A stretch of DNA of 64,000 bases from Phallus indusiatus. Taxonomy: Eukaryota > Basidiomycota > Agaricomycetes > Phallales > Phallaceae. Location: the NCBI GenBank assembly GCA_027605045.1, contig JAQFWX010000006.1, positions 1,798,001 to 1,862,000 of the forward strand, given 5' to 3'. The notes below the pieces were generated by a model. The model searched no databases and had not been told where the DNA came from. It was given only the letters and a program-made list of their open reading frames with translations. Both the position numbers and the translations under genes were made by a program. Below are positions 35,674-47,037 of this stretch, in pieces. Position 1 is the stretch's first letter, and every line of letters starts with the position of its first letter.

Positions 35674-37320
35674 TTATTCGTCGCCAGAGTTAATCGAAAC
35701 TTGAACAGGACTGTCTTTCTCCGGACACAGTGCACGTCTAAAATCGTCATCCAAAGTCGGGCATTGAATAGACAATTGTAAAGGATGTTTCCGTGTATCA
35801 ATGAAAGTGCGAAGCGAAATGACCGGTAGTGCGCTTAATGAACGGTTTAACTTTAAGTTCAGCTTTCGCAAACGGGGACATGGAAGCGTAGCGGTGGTAG
35901 GAGGAATGATATCGTCATTGGCTGAACCAACAATGGAATTCATGAATTCCAGTCCTGGGCCTTGCGTCGTGTCATCTATTCCCAGCACATTCTTCGCCAC
36001 GCAAACCGTGATTTTTTTGAGAATCGGCGTCAATATCATTATGCAAGCCAGCCATGGCCGGTCATTGTCGCATTGCTGTTCCACGGTTAGTGACTCCAGG
36101 TCGCATACCGACAGGACATCTTGAAGTGCTGGCAAATAGTCCATCGTCCAACGTGAAAAGGCAATATGCAAATGGGTAATGCGAGACGATTGCATGGTGT
36201 GGATCAATGGACGCCAATGGTTCTCTAGCCCTCCTTCGGGAAAATAAGCAATTTCGAGTTCATTGAAACTGGGTTCTTCTCCGTAAATCGTCTGTACAGA
36301 ATTGATGCGAAATTCAAGACGAAGAGATACGAAGTGTGCTTGAGAAATTAACTGAAGTAGAGACGGCGAGTCGTTTAAATTAGTCAATGAATGGAGTGCA
36401 ATGATGGACCATTTAAGGTCAGGAGGAAAAGTGATATGCTCAAAGAACGAGCACAAAAAATGGGGTGAGGCAGAAACCTCCAGCGCAAGTGATTGCAAGC
36501 ATGGTAAATCAACCTTGGGGTGTGTCAGGTCCCGACGTGTGTCCACGTCTCCCATCCAGTGATAACCTGAAAGAATATGGATCACTTTAAGGCGTGGGGA
36601 TGATGCTATAAGGTCGAGGAGATTTTGAAACCTTCCATCAAATGAAACATATAGCTCTGATAGATTGCGAAATTCCGGACGTTTTGGACACCCGACGCCA
36701 AGCGAATAGTGTAATTGTTGGAGATTAGGCGCATCTCCCGAGAAAAATGCATATGTGATTAGGTCTTCATGAACACCTTCGTCGAGGTCGTGATCGTTAG
36801 AACTGAAATTCTTGTACCATATAGAGAAAGTTCGCAGATTTGGCGCGGGTTGTTGGAGGTATGACAACACAGTTTGAGTCGTTGCTTCCATACGATCGTA
36901 TATGGGAGTAAAAGCCAAAAAATAAAAATTAATCTGTACCCGCAAGACTTTAAATCGATGGATTTGTTGGAAAAGGGTGTGAAGCATGCCATTCGTCTCC
37001 TCATCATCTGTATCGAGAGGTTTCTCCATTATGAGAAAGACGCTCAATGGAGCAGAACCAGAACGAGCGAGTAGTTCCAAAACTCCGTTAGGTTTAGTTT
37101 TGGGGACGAAAAGCGACGACCACATCGTAGGGTCAGATAGAAGAGCGTTTCTCCATGTGTGGCAGACTTGGGAGGCGGGTATGGGGGGCGATGGGACTTG
37201 TAAGTCGAATGAAACCTCCCAGTTAACATTCAGGCACTGCATCGTGTGTGTGTAAGTATAGAGAACGACTTCTCTTAGAACGTCGTATGGTAAACGTTGA
37301 GATATAGATCTTTGTGCCAT
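35674..37320 (-). CDS. F-box protein, intact, single exon
   Basis: A 548-residue intronless reading frame. The N-terminus has an F-box pattern: ISQRLPYDVLREVVLYTYTH, then IPASQVCHTWRNALLSDPTM, WSSLFV, as in the common agaricomycete type (LP.E.L..IF ... VC..WR..AL..P.LW). The rest is leucine-rich and probably forms irregular LRR-like repeats (PNLRTFSIWYKNF, PNLQQLHYSLG, LPCLQSLALEVSAS, CPRLRKLNLKLNRSLSAL). Likely role: substrate adaptor of an SCF ubiquitin ligase, by family. It is not close to the paralogues at 24-28 kb. ATG 37320 is followed at once by the F-box, so the start is convincing. Confidence 0.85.
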   Translation of the reverse strand: MAQRSISQRLPYDVLREVVLYTYTHTMQCLNVNWEVSFDLQVPSPPIPASQVCHTWRNALLSDPTMWSSLFVPKTKPNGVLELLARSGSAPLSVFLIMEKPLDTDDEETNGMLHTLFQQIHRFKVLRVQINFYFLAFTPIYDRMEATTQTVLSYLQQPAPNLRTFSIWYKNFSSNDHDLDEGVHEDLITYAFFSGDAPNLQQLHYSLGVGCPKRPEFRNLSELYVSFDGRFQNLLDLIASSPRLKVIHILSGYHWMGDVDTRRDLTHPKVDLPCLQSLALEVSASPHFLCSFFEHITFPPDLKWSIIALHSLTNLNDSPSLLQLISQAHFVSLRLEFRINSVQTIYGEEPSFNELEIAYFPEGGLENHWRPLIHTMQSSRITHLHIAFSRWTMDYLPALQDVLSVCDLESLTVEQQCDNDRPWLACIMILTPILKKITVCVAKNVLGIDDTTQGPGLEFMNSIVGSANDDIIPPTTATLPCPRLRKLNLKLNRSLSALPVISLRTFIDTRKHPLQLSIQCPTLDDDFRRALCPEKDSPVQVSINSGDE

Positions 37321-38990
37321 TTGACAGGAGGGATAAGAATTGTCCGATCTGATTCGTTATTGGCTTGCTGAGTGCGTCGAACCAAAGCGTACGTAATTTT
37401 GCTTCTCGCAGGTGTCTGAACGGAAAAAGCCGAAACCAATTTACCCCCGTCAACGCGTCCTGCGCCTGCAGTGTTCAGTCGACTGGTCCGATCCCACTTG
37501 ATGAGATGAGATCCATTGCCCTTTTGGGACGAAGGACCCCAATAGCATAAAAAAATGTTTTAACTAGCCGACATTCTTAATATACATTATTTCAACTTGA
37601 CGAAGAGTAATCCAGTGGTGAACGTCACGGGCCAATACTCGACCAAATCACTCTTCGTGTCAGCTCACAGGCTCAAACACTTTATTTCAGATACATATGT
37701 ATTTACAATAATATCTCTACACATTCTGTATACAAAAAACCTAAAGAAATAATCCGTATGTTTAAACCTTGGCAGCAGCAGGGAAGGGTACTGAGCAAAC
37801 ATAAAGCGAATACGATACACCGGGCGGCAGCCCACGGAGGGACAACATACATCTAAATCCCATCAATTATTAGTAGAGTGGTATAAGATCAAGAGAAACT
37901 CACTGAAAATTGTCCTCCGTTCCGGCAGCAGACCCAGACCACATGGGAGCAAGTTGATAATCATCGGCGCCCAGGCTGTTTCGGCGAGCGACCAATACTG
38001 CCAAAGATAATATGAGCCGGGAAAACGTCAGAGAAATGTCGCCGCGTTTGATGGTGAACCAATTTGAAGAGAAATGAAGTCTTGATGAATGCCGGTATCT
38101 GTGGCAATAGCATTGACGCAAACTGTGCGCGAGAACCCTATGTAACACATTGAAGCTCCAGTATTACTTCCGAATTTCAACGCCATATAAAAAAAAAACG
38201 CCAGCAGTCGTGGATGGGGCGAAAACAGGCGACATACCTGTGAGACTGGACGAGGTCAACAATGACAATGCTTGCGGTTGTGATGAGATATGAAGAGTGA
38301 AAAAGCTGTAAATCCTGTCAGATTCATATGAAAACAGAATTAGGATAAGAAAAACGCGCTGTCTTAGACTAAGGATGGCTGGTATAGCATGGTGTGACTG
38401 GGACTGCTGGGCTACCGGGAGAACTCAGCGGCAACGAGAGCGAAAGACACGTCAGGTAGTGGGATAAGACCTAGAACATAAAGTTTGCAATGATATTAGT
38501 TATTAGATATTCAGGCGCAAGATAGAAAGATACCTTTGAATCCATACTGACCATGTTAAATGTTGACGCGACCAGCCTCAGCTAGACTTGAGCTGGAGTT
38601 GAAATGTCTTCCGGATCCTTAATATAACTTAACCATAGCCCGAAATCAACTTGAGACAAATGAGATGCTCGATAAAAAGGCCAACGGAAATGGTGGAAGA
38701 TGTAGACACGGTGTAGTCATGGTGGTGAGGAATGACGCGGACGAATGATTGAGCGCGTTACTCAAAAGCCTGTCACTGACTCACTGGAGAGCAAGCTCAA
38801 TAGCGTAGTCTGCGTAGAATAACTTCGAAAAATACTCCAAGCATTATTTTCTTGGAGGTTTTTTTTTTCAAAAAATTTGAGGTATATACACTGAGGTAGT
38901 ACTTAAAACCTATGTAGAAAAAAACCTTCAAACTGAACTTTAAAGCGTTGACAATGGTTGACAGTCATGCAAGTACATAATTGTATCCTA
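37321..38990 (-). other. Possible small multi-exon gene, unresolved
   Basis: Minus-strand fragments look coding but cannot be joined with confidence. They are ATG at about 38566 (MVSMDSK, then donor GTATCT), IPLPDVSFALVAAEFSR (about 38470-38420), FFTLHISSQPQALSLLTSSS (about 38310-38250), FSRTVCVNAIATDTG (about 38130), and a last piece LRGLPPGVSYSLYVCSVPFP ending AAAKV at about 37765. Introns with GT/AG ends lie between some of them. No family is recognised. The rest of the interval shows nothing. Confidence 0.25.
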
Positions 38991-41900
38991 TTAATGACCC
39001 AGCCCTAGTGACGTTGGAACATATGGAGTCAGTTCAAGTACCTTCGTCGACGTTGCTGCACCGTATATGTAAGGAGTGAGGGATGATGATTTTGGCAGCT
39101 GAACTGTCGGTGGTGCTGGTGCATACACCTGGGTAGATGATGCTGCTGGATTGGGTGGTTGCATGGGTCGATGAACTTCAGTTGAAGCCTGAAAATAGTT
39201 TTACGTCCAGAAATAGGAAAAATAAAGTGAGATAGTACCTTTGTTTTGTCTTCCGGCTTGATATCAAGGAGACGTCGGTCAAAGAGCACCTCTGAGTTTG
39301 AGTACTTTTGAGCCTCGTCAAGCGGGAATAATCCAGACCCTTGCGGCAGTAAGGTCTCAAGCTTTTTACATGTATCTTGAAGTTCTTCGTCACATGTTTT
39401 GAGGCGCTTCTGTGCAGGGGTTGGACTTTCAGCTGACTCTAAGGCGTGTTTTACAGATGCTGCAGCCGAAATGATGTCGTCCTGAAGTTCTTTGGCTTTG
39501 AAGCAAAGGTTCTGGATTTCTATGTCCTTTCCAAAAACAATTTTTTGTTGTACAGTTGCTACAGATTAAAATATAGTTCTGCCAAAATGTATATAGGGTA
39601 AAGGCATACCTTTGTAGCGAACTGCCCTTGCAGACCGCCGGAAATGAGTTGAAAGTCTATCTCTAGAGGGAACAGATTCGTCCATCCAGAAAGCGATGTT
39701 TTTAATTGCACGGGAATCAAACTGTAACCCACGCATGATACCAGCCAGCATGGTGAGTTTCGTTCCATCTCGATTGATGTTCCGATGTGCTTGTTCATTT
39801 CCATTTGACGTTGATGGTGCAGCTTTCCATATCTCTAACGGGATCTTGCTCTTGGGGCGATAAACACCGGCGAGCATATATCCTCCGTTGGCTCTCTTGT
39901 CCTTCAGCCAATCTATTATCAAAAAAAAAAAATCAATATTGTCTAAATTATAATTATATAAGTAATAATAGAAAACCGCACCCAAAGCTTTTTTCCCACC
40001 CAATTCTATTGTTTTCTCAACTTCATCCAAGTTAGACAGGTCGTCTGAACTGGCAAGACTCATCATAGCTGACAGAACATTCTCCTGAACCTGTCCGCGC
40101 AAGCTTGAGACGTTGCGGGTGTAATGGGTGAAACAGTATCTGTAGAAACAGGCGAGATGTTCTGTCGGTGTGAGCTTCTTCAATGGCTTCTTCCACTCGG
40201 TAGACTCTTTGTCCATCGATTTACAGAGTTCTTGACAATATAATCCTAGTCCTTTATTGAAAAATGTATTAAAATTAGCACATCAATAATTTTATTAGTA
40301 TTCACCTAAAGCCTGACCCCGGTGACCATCCGCAGTTACTGTATCAAACCCACTACCATGAATATGCCGGAATTGAACAGGCTTTTGAGTATCTTTCAGA
40401 ACAATATCAAAAATTGTTCTGAATAATATATGGTGTGCATGTGCACTTTGAGACGTTGTAAAAGCTCGCGCGACAACAACGGCTATTTTGAATAAAATAA
40501 TATGGTTGAGATACTGGCAGCATGAGCAAAAAAATTGCTTACAACGAGAATACTCGGGGAACCAAGCTTCTACCTCAAACTCTTGCCAATTATGAAGTCG
40601 TTTGAAAGAGGTGTCAATCGACGGACGTTTCGTTTTGACAAGGAGGTGGCTCATTGCCTTGAACATGCAAACGACAATTTGAAACTTGCCTTCTTTTGGG
40701 TCTTCGTGAAGCTCAACGCAACGAATATACTGTTCTTCTGGCTTTAGCAACAGGTGTTGTTTTAAGAGGTGCTGAGCACCTAATAAAATGGATTATGAGT
40801 CTAAGGAAATGACGCAGATATACATATATGCACAGTACCTTCCCATCCTGTGCCGGCTGGATAGCGTCGATCACGTAGGTAGTTGATTAGACGTGCCGCG
40901 TGGTCGTAATTGGAAAGTGAAGGATGGAGATCACCCAAACCGGGATCTCGAAAGTCGGCCCAGTCTAGTGTTTGCCTCAAACTCTGGATGAAGGCATTGT
41001 CCAGAAGGAGACGGCGAGGCGTGGCATCAGCAAGTCGCCACCCAAGTGGGTTTAACATTGAATAAAAAATGTCCTCTATAGCTGCTGGAGTTTTTGTTCG
41101 AGGAGGATTGATGTGAGAGTGAGGATTTCGTGAGACAATTAAGACATATGGACATTGAGTGAGATCACATGGCGTGTAGATCTCAAAATGACAGGGACAT
41201 TCACTCGCTACTTCCATAATTCCGCGGCTCAGTATACCCTCAGCATTGCGATGCCACATTGCTAGAAAAAAAATTAGATGAGCCTAATCAGACAAAACAA
41301 ACTTACGACAGAGTTCTTTCTGTTCGCGTGCAGCAGCAATAATTCCACAGGGAGCTAATGGACCATACCCTTCGTTGGCTGCTGCATGCTCATAGAACAA
41401 AATACGATCCATTTTATTATTGACTAATGCTTCCAAATAATGCGTATCAAATTCATTCAAATTTCGAAGACGCAAATGGTTGTGGCACCCCTTCTTGAAA
41501 TGTTCACAGCTATACATAGCATAAAAGGGAGAATTCATTATTTAATTGTTGAAAAACATACCGTATGAAATGATGTCCATACTTATCCGTCTCAAATAAT
41601 AGTTTGCCCATGCAGGTGGGAAAGTCCTGTTCCCGGATGGAACGTGCGTCCTTCAATACAGAAACAAAGTCCGTCAAAGATTCCCCGAGCTTGAAATCAG
41701 CGCCGTCTTTATTGTTGATGTTTCCAAGAGATTGCTGAGGGAAAGGGCAGCCGTGTTCCCTAAGTGCGCAATAAAAGCCAAATGTTTTCATGAATACTTC
41801 GCCAGAAGCATTCAGTGACTTTTCAAGTGGAGCTCTTTGCAACCCAGAGGGATTGAAAGAGCATTTTTTGACGGAACGACCTAAAGAAATTATTAAGATT

Positions 41901-42786
41901 GTTAAACTCAATGTGTAAGAAATAGGGCACACAGCTTATTTTAATCTGTTCACACAAAACCGGCTCATCTGTATCCTTGTCATGGAGAAGAAAGCAATGC
42001 ACCTTATGCATCGAATGCTTTCCACCCAATGAATATTGTACATTGCTTTTGGGATGTATGAACCCCCCAGGAGGAATCTTGAATCTATGTCCAATCGCAA
42101 TGCCATCATCACCGGTCTTTGGAAATTCGACGATTGCACCAGTGTCAGGGTACGCTACCGCCGTCTCTCATTTTCCTATTTATTATCATCGGCATCATTT
42201 CGTTTCTATTTTATTTATCATTCCCGTATTTTACTTTTACTTTCCGTTTCCTCGTTCTGTCTCTATTTCACTTTCTCTACTCGCGCGCGTCGCGCGCTCG
42301 TACCCGGCGTGATGCCCGTGACATCACGTCGCTTAGGCTCGGCTTGGGCGCCTGGCACTTAGCTGTGTCAGGGCCGCACGCCGCACTATCGTTTTTCATG
42401 TATATAGTCGCTGTCCCTAGAGTGAGGGTCCCTAAGCTTGTTCTCTTAGGATCCCCTCCCTCTAGGTGAGTAGTTAGTTTCCCTTCCAATATATTGTCTT
42501 AGGATCCCCTCCCTCTAGCCTGAGCTGAGTAGCCCTAACAACCAGCAGGATGGTCAACTAAGCCGTGAATATAAGATTTACGTGTTAGACAATTTTTTTG
42601 AGCCTTGAGCTCATCAGGCGTGAACATAATAGCCTGTGGTGATATATAATTAATAATATGTGCAAGTGAGACTGAACTGGTATTTGTGGAGACATTGCTT
42701 GCAAAAATGTCCTCAGGACATAGCCCAGCCCGTTGAAGGACCTCTCGGGCACGATGTATCGCATCGAGTTCTTCTTCAGTGTACAT
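38991..42786 (-). pseudogene. Transposase-like gene of an agaricomycete repeat family, cut by an LTR
   Basis: A large multi-exon gene of a family that I recall in many copies in agaricomycete genomes. ATG 42786 (MYTEEELDAIHRAREVLQRA, KAQKNCLTRKSYIHGLVDHP). After the LTR it continues IGHRFKIPPGGFIHPKSNVQ, YSLGGKHSMHKVH. Further exons carry TDKYGHHFIR, CPCHFEIYTPCDLTQCPYVL, RNPHSHINPP, PLGWRLADATPRRLLLDN, KRPSIDTSFKRL, VVVARAFTTSQSAHAHHILF, FRHIHGSGFDTVTADGHRGQ, IPLEIWKAAPSTSNGNEQAH, RNINRDGTKLTMLAGIMRG, then a Ser/Pro-rich tail to TAA 38991. Asp residues in IDTSF and TADGH are spaced as in MULE-like transposases, but that placement is inference. The LTR at 42143-42540 sits in a coding exon, so this copy is dead. 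Confidence 0.7.
42143..42540. mobile_element. Solo LTR (398 bp) inside the transposase-like gene
   Basis: It begins TGTCAGGGTACGC and ends AGCCCTAACA on the + strand (TG...CA). It is flanked by the 5-bp duplication ACCAG at 42138-42142 and 42541-42545. Deleting the element plus one ACCAG rejoins the host frame as HPAGAIVEFPKTG, so the pre-insertion state is known exactly. The same 398-bp sequence, inverted, lies at 52155-52552. No internal retroelement sequence is attached, so it is a product of LTR-LTR recombination. Its sequence is unrelated to the LTRs at 54129 and 61540. Confidence 0.9.
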
Positions 42787-43047
42787 GGTGATGTGCTGGT
42801 GAGCGTCAAATAAACTATTTTATTCGGTCATCATTATAATACTTGGATTGCAAGCCCCTTGAAACCAATTTCGCCACTGTCAAACCCGATCTGAGCGCAT
42901 ATATGTACCACACAACCATTGATACAAGCAAAAAAAAAAAAATTTCCAAGGGGAAAAAATGACGCGCACTACATACACTGAGATCTAGATGCAAATTAAC
43001 CTAAGCCAGAATTATAATTTATCAGCAAGGTTGTCAATCGCTAATTA
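42787..43047. other. Spacer between transposase-like gene and Tc1/mariner element
   Basis: No gene. It should hold the promoter of the 42786 gene. I looked for inverted ends that would bound that gene as an element and did not find a convincing pair with 38770-38990. Confidence 0.4.
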
Positions 43048-43336
43048 CAGCGATTTTCATTACGTAAGGCCTGCGCTTACTCACCGCCGTTTTTTTCCCA
43101 TCTTGCGAATGCGATATCTCAAGATCGACAAGAGCTATTGCTTTAATTCTTTCTGATAATCATTTGTAAGTTCATTATCTAGTGCACCGGCCATTTAAAT
43201 ATGCTGAAATTTCATTTTTGCATTTTCCAGTTTTTTCCACCCTTCATTTACCTCGCGAACCCGCTTTCTTGCCATTGCTGCATCTTGGGAGTACACGCGG
43301 GTCATTTCTGGAATCTCTATGATGTTATCTAGTGCA
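43048..43336. repeat. Left terminal inverted repeat of Tc1/mariner element
   Basis: Inverted match to about 47038-47330. The outermost bases are CAGCGATTTTCATTACG; the innermost shared bases are GATGTTATCTAGTGCA. The pair differs by short indels, such as the A/C-run before CGGCGG and one base in GAAGG(G)TGG. Confidence 0.85.
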
Positions 43337-43386
43337 AAGGAAACTTTGTTTTGATTTTCCTTGAGTTGGGAGTGGATCTGCAACAC
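43195..43386 (-). CDS. Small ORF largely inside the left inverted repeat
   Basis: A 63-codon frame with a predicted charged helix: LKENQNKVSFALDNIIEI, PEMTRVYSQDAAMARKRV, REVNEGWKKLENAKMKF. It lies just beyond the 3' end of the transposase gene. In the right repeat the same peptide (ALDNIIEIPEMTRVYSQDAA to REVNEG) is readable on the other strand at 47033-47130, then a one-base deletion shifts the frame. It may be a real small protein, an extra exon, or captured coding sequence. No family is recognised. Confidence 0.35.
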   Translation of the reverse strand: MLQIHSQLKENQNKVSFALDNIIEIPEMTRVYSQDAAMARKRVREVNEGWKKLENAKMKFQHI

Positions 43387-43422
43387 CGGACCAAATGTTT
43401 AAGTGATAAACAAAATATATTT

Positions 43423-44640
43423 CTAAATGTAGCTTGAATGATGGAACCATCCTCGAATATGTTCTTTTGTAACTTTACTAAGTGCTTCATACATGAATAA
43501 ATATGGCTTGTTATCATCACCACTCTCAATATCTGTACGAAAACGAACACCATGACGCCGGATATATGATTTGATAAATGAAAAGCATTCTTCAATGGGG
43601 TTGAAATCAGGAGAATATGGCGGGAGATAAATGAGCTTGATGCCACTAAATAAATAAATAAGATTGTGAAAATGAAGTGAACTGATGACAAAAGCTTACG
43701 CAGTGTCACACATTTCTTGTACCCCTTCGACATGATGGATTCTACAATTATCCATCACAAGAACACTGTTGGGTTCTGGATATGGATTCATGCAGCTGAG
43801 AAGGCCCTTGAGAAAAATCTTGAAAGTGTCACCATTGAAGGAGCCTCGAACAATTTGAGTGTAAAGGATGCCTTGTAGAGAGAGACCGGGGAGTATTGAG
43901 TATCTATGGGTCACGGCAGTCTTTCTTGAGAGTTTTTCAATTATGGCTGATTGAGAGACACATACCGATCACCACGTTGAAAATATGTCTTCACCCTCGC
44001 TCTTTTTCCACGATGTGCACGCCCCATAGATCGATATGTTGTCAAGACATTGATTGAACTTTCGTCCGTGAAGACAAGCCGTTCCGGTGTTTCTTTGGAT
44101 ATTTCATATAAAAATAAATCACGGGAATCTTCACAGCGTTCACGAGCAGCTCTGGATAACTGAAGTATTGTTAGTAGTCAAGAATTGAGGCAAAATATGG
44201 GTTACCTTCTTCGATGTTAGGCCCAGTAACTTGAGCGTGCGGTGGATTGTGGCAAGTGATGCCAGAACATTTTTCTGTTGCAGCAGCTGTTCTGCAAGTT
44301 CATCCAGATAGATATCTGGGTTCCGCTCAATATGCCCAATTAAAAACTGAAAGACATAAGAATATCTTGCTGAACGAATAGAATTATCATGTACCTCACA
44401 ACAGTCTGTGTCCAGAAGTCTTGCACGGCCTTGTTTGACATATGTACTGGAATCCTTCACCACATCACCAGTTTGATTCCATAGCTGAATGACCCGGTGC
44501 ACAACCCGTGGATTTATCGCAAGATTTTTCACAATCTCTGTTGAGCCATATCCTAAGATTTCATGTTGATAGATCACACGATCTTTTAGATCCTTCGAAT
44601 AACGCTGGCGTATTTTTTGTGTTTGATAAATGGATGTCAT
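43423..44640 (-). CDS. Tc1/mariner DD34E transposase, apparently intact
   Basis: Cut-and-paste transposase of the IS630/Tc1/mariner superfamily, acting in the nucleus on the element's own ends. Five exons join in phase (44640-44395, 44346-44206, 44159-43965, 43903-43700, 43645-43423), about 335 residues. The N-terminal helix-turn-helix region reads YSKDLKDRVIYQHEILGYGS, TEIVKNLAINPRVVHRVIQL. The DDE triad is seen as VFTDESSIN, LVMDNCRIHH and LPPYSPDFNPIEE; the last D and E are separated by 34 residues. A basic segment GRAHRGKRARVKTYFQRGDR lies between. I found no stop or frameshift, so it could be active. One exon-3 coordinate may be off by one base. Confidence 0.88.
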
Positions 44641-44885
44641 ATGATAAAGAAAAGAAGTAATTGTAGAGTAAGAAACAAAACTATTATAAGGGAAAATGTT
44701 GAGTCAAGAAGGAAGCTCGACAAAGAAGTTGTGTGCAGTTGCATAGCTGACTAAGCCACGTGATCTCCAAAAGTCGCCGCCATATCATTAGCTGTCAACA
44801 AAAGATAAGAATTGCACTGTCAAACAGTCAATAAAACACTAACCATTTATGACTAGATTATTATATTATTCATATCCGAAGCCTT

Positions 44886-46596
44886 CTAATCCCTTCCGGT
44901 CCTTTTTTCAATCTTCTTTATCGCGCGTTTCACTTCACTGGTGATGAAAGATGCATTGCCCCTGCTCAAAAGAAATGGGTGTTCTGTGAAGTAAGTCTCT
45001 TCTTTACCTTTGAGTTCATTGAGTTTATAGAAGTTGTTCAACTGAAGATCCTCTTTGAATGTGTGGAGATTCCGGTATGGATGTTTATTTGCAAGATCCT
45101 CCATGAAGACAGCCAACTCAGGATATGTTCGGGTATCCTCAGAATCACTGCTGTACGTCTCGGATGACTCAGTTACATCCAGTTTTCTTTTCCGGGAGTT
45201 ATTATTGTTGATTTGAGGCTCCGTGGTCCTTGGCATCCCAGCAAACATCGAATTCGCCATAACCATTGCTGTCAGAAATTCGGAAACAGAACCTGGTGGT
45301 GCAGACTGCGCACGACGCCCATTATCCCGGTCTGGCTGTTTCGTGTGAAAATCCTCGAAAAGCTGGCCCCTTGGAGGGAATTCATAGGTCACACCATATA
45401 GTTTCATTGCCTGTGTGTTTTGAGCTGAGTAGATTATCCATATCAAAAGATAAATCAATTACCAATGCATTTGCCCATCCATTTATCTGAGCAGAAGAAA
45501 GAAGAACATGTGCACCATGTTTATTGATTTTGCAGAACTCTGTGGGTGTTGTGTGCACAGCACATGTCCTGAGCATCTTTTTGAGCCGAAGAAACTCCTC
45601 TAACTCCTTCTCTGACTGTTTCGCTTCTTCCGGGGTATCAGCACCATCTTCATCATCTAGCGTGTCAAGATTCATGGCCTTCTCTTTCTTCAGTTTTGCC
45701 TTCTTTCCCTTTGGCATGTGAATGTCCTCCTTGGCATTTACACCATTTCGCATCCGCAGTGAATCCAAGTACTATTTGCTTAGTAAGTTGACTTCTATCA
45801 ATGACAGCTTCGCATACCTTTTGATCAGCAACTATTGTGACCGGGATAATGAGGTTTGTTTTTTTTAGAAGTCGACGTGCAGATACAATCAAGGCACCCC
45901 AATCCTCTTCATTGGAAAGATCATATGGAGTGTTTCCCGAGGCTGTTCCTGCCATCTTGTAAGTGAGTATTGGCTTGCGCACTATGTCTTTGCATCCCAT
46001 TGTCACATGAATTCGTGCAACAGCTTCATCATAACCACAAGTGAATGGGACCTGTACTATTTTTAGAGTTTTATTCTGTCCTGATGGAATTGAGAGGAGG
46101 AGCACTATCCAAAAGTAAGTGACAATTATCTGAGCTAGCATCTGAACTTACTAGCATTAGCATCTAGCGGCAATTTAGCTGTGGGTGCTGACTTGGTAGA
46201 TTTCTCTTGCTTCGTCTTTGCACCCATTTTTATAATCGAATCTAGATCAAAATTTTCTGCCATACTGTCGCTGCTGTCGATCGGGTTGTCACTGATATCA
46301 TGACCTGATGTGCTGCTTATGGAAACAACTGAGCGCGCATTGCCCAGGTGGTTCGTGTTGTTCGTGTTGTTTGTGTCATCTATTATTGCTTCCATATCTT
46401 CTTCAGATTCCTCCATGATCGTATTGAGGCTTTGTTTCAGCAAACGACTAGATTTCCGTACAGTTGTGGTACTTGCATGCTTAGATTCTTCGTCCTGGGT
46501 TATCTGCGCTGGCTCATCTTTTGGATCTTGTTTTTTTTTGCGATTGCCAACAGCCTTGGCTTTCTTTCTTGCAGAAACTGAGCGCGAGCTTCCCAT
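44886..46596 (-). CDS. Cargo gene of the Tc1/mariner element, PB1-like region
   Basis: Four exons join in phase (46596-46152, 46104-45818, 45771-45463, 45410-44886) into 521 residues with no break. The N-terminus is basic and Ser/Asp-rich (SVSARKKAKAVGNRKKK), probably nuclear. Residues about 155-245 read TLKIVQVPFTCGYDEAVARI, RKPILTYKMAG, PYDLSNEEDWGALIVSARRL, LKKTNLIIPVTI. The order of strands, helix and acidic EEDW is PB1/ubiquitin-like in my reading (inference). A Lys/Glu-rich stretch follows, then TPTEFCKINKHGAHVLLSSA, a Ser/Asn-rich linker with RKRK, and a charged helical end. It is transcribed like the transposase and lies upstream of it. The function is unknown; an accessory DNA-binding or regulatory protein is possible. 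Confidence 0.7.
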
Positions 46597-47037
46597 TTGG
46601 TGTCAGGTATGCTGAAGATTCCGAGATGTGTTATAAGGGTATGGTACGAGGAGAGTCTGCGTTACGCTTATTGACGCACGTGTAGTTATGAAGCGGCAAC
46701 AGCAACAGTGGTACTATTCTGATAGATTCAATTTTAAACTAATTATACATGGCATTTGTGTATCAAGGAAAAGCAGAAAGTAGCGTTGAAGTGTCCAAGT
46801 CTTGAGTAATGGTGCTACCTGAATAAAAACATGTTATAAGTCAGGTAGGAATGAGGATTATGAAAAGCGCACATCTCAGAACCCTAGTATCTCATAAATA
46901 CTCTATTCTTCGAGTAATTGTAGCCAGTTGGGCAGGTGATAAATCAAATAAAAGGATTCGCAAGGTAAGGCCGCTTGAGATGATGAGATGCCAGCTATAA
47001 CAAGTCAGATTGGAACAGGGTGAAAATGAGGCTTATC

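Noticed and set aside
35674..37320. Membership of the single-exon F-box gene in the 24-28 kb F-box cluster
   Set aside because: Gene structure and sequence differ; it shares only the general F-box plus leucine-rich style.
38770..43047. Inverted ends bounding the transposase-like gene
   Set aside because: ACATACACTGAG-like words occur on both sides but in direct, not inverted, orientation and with no target duplication.
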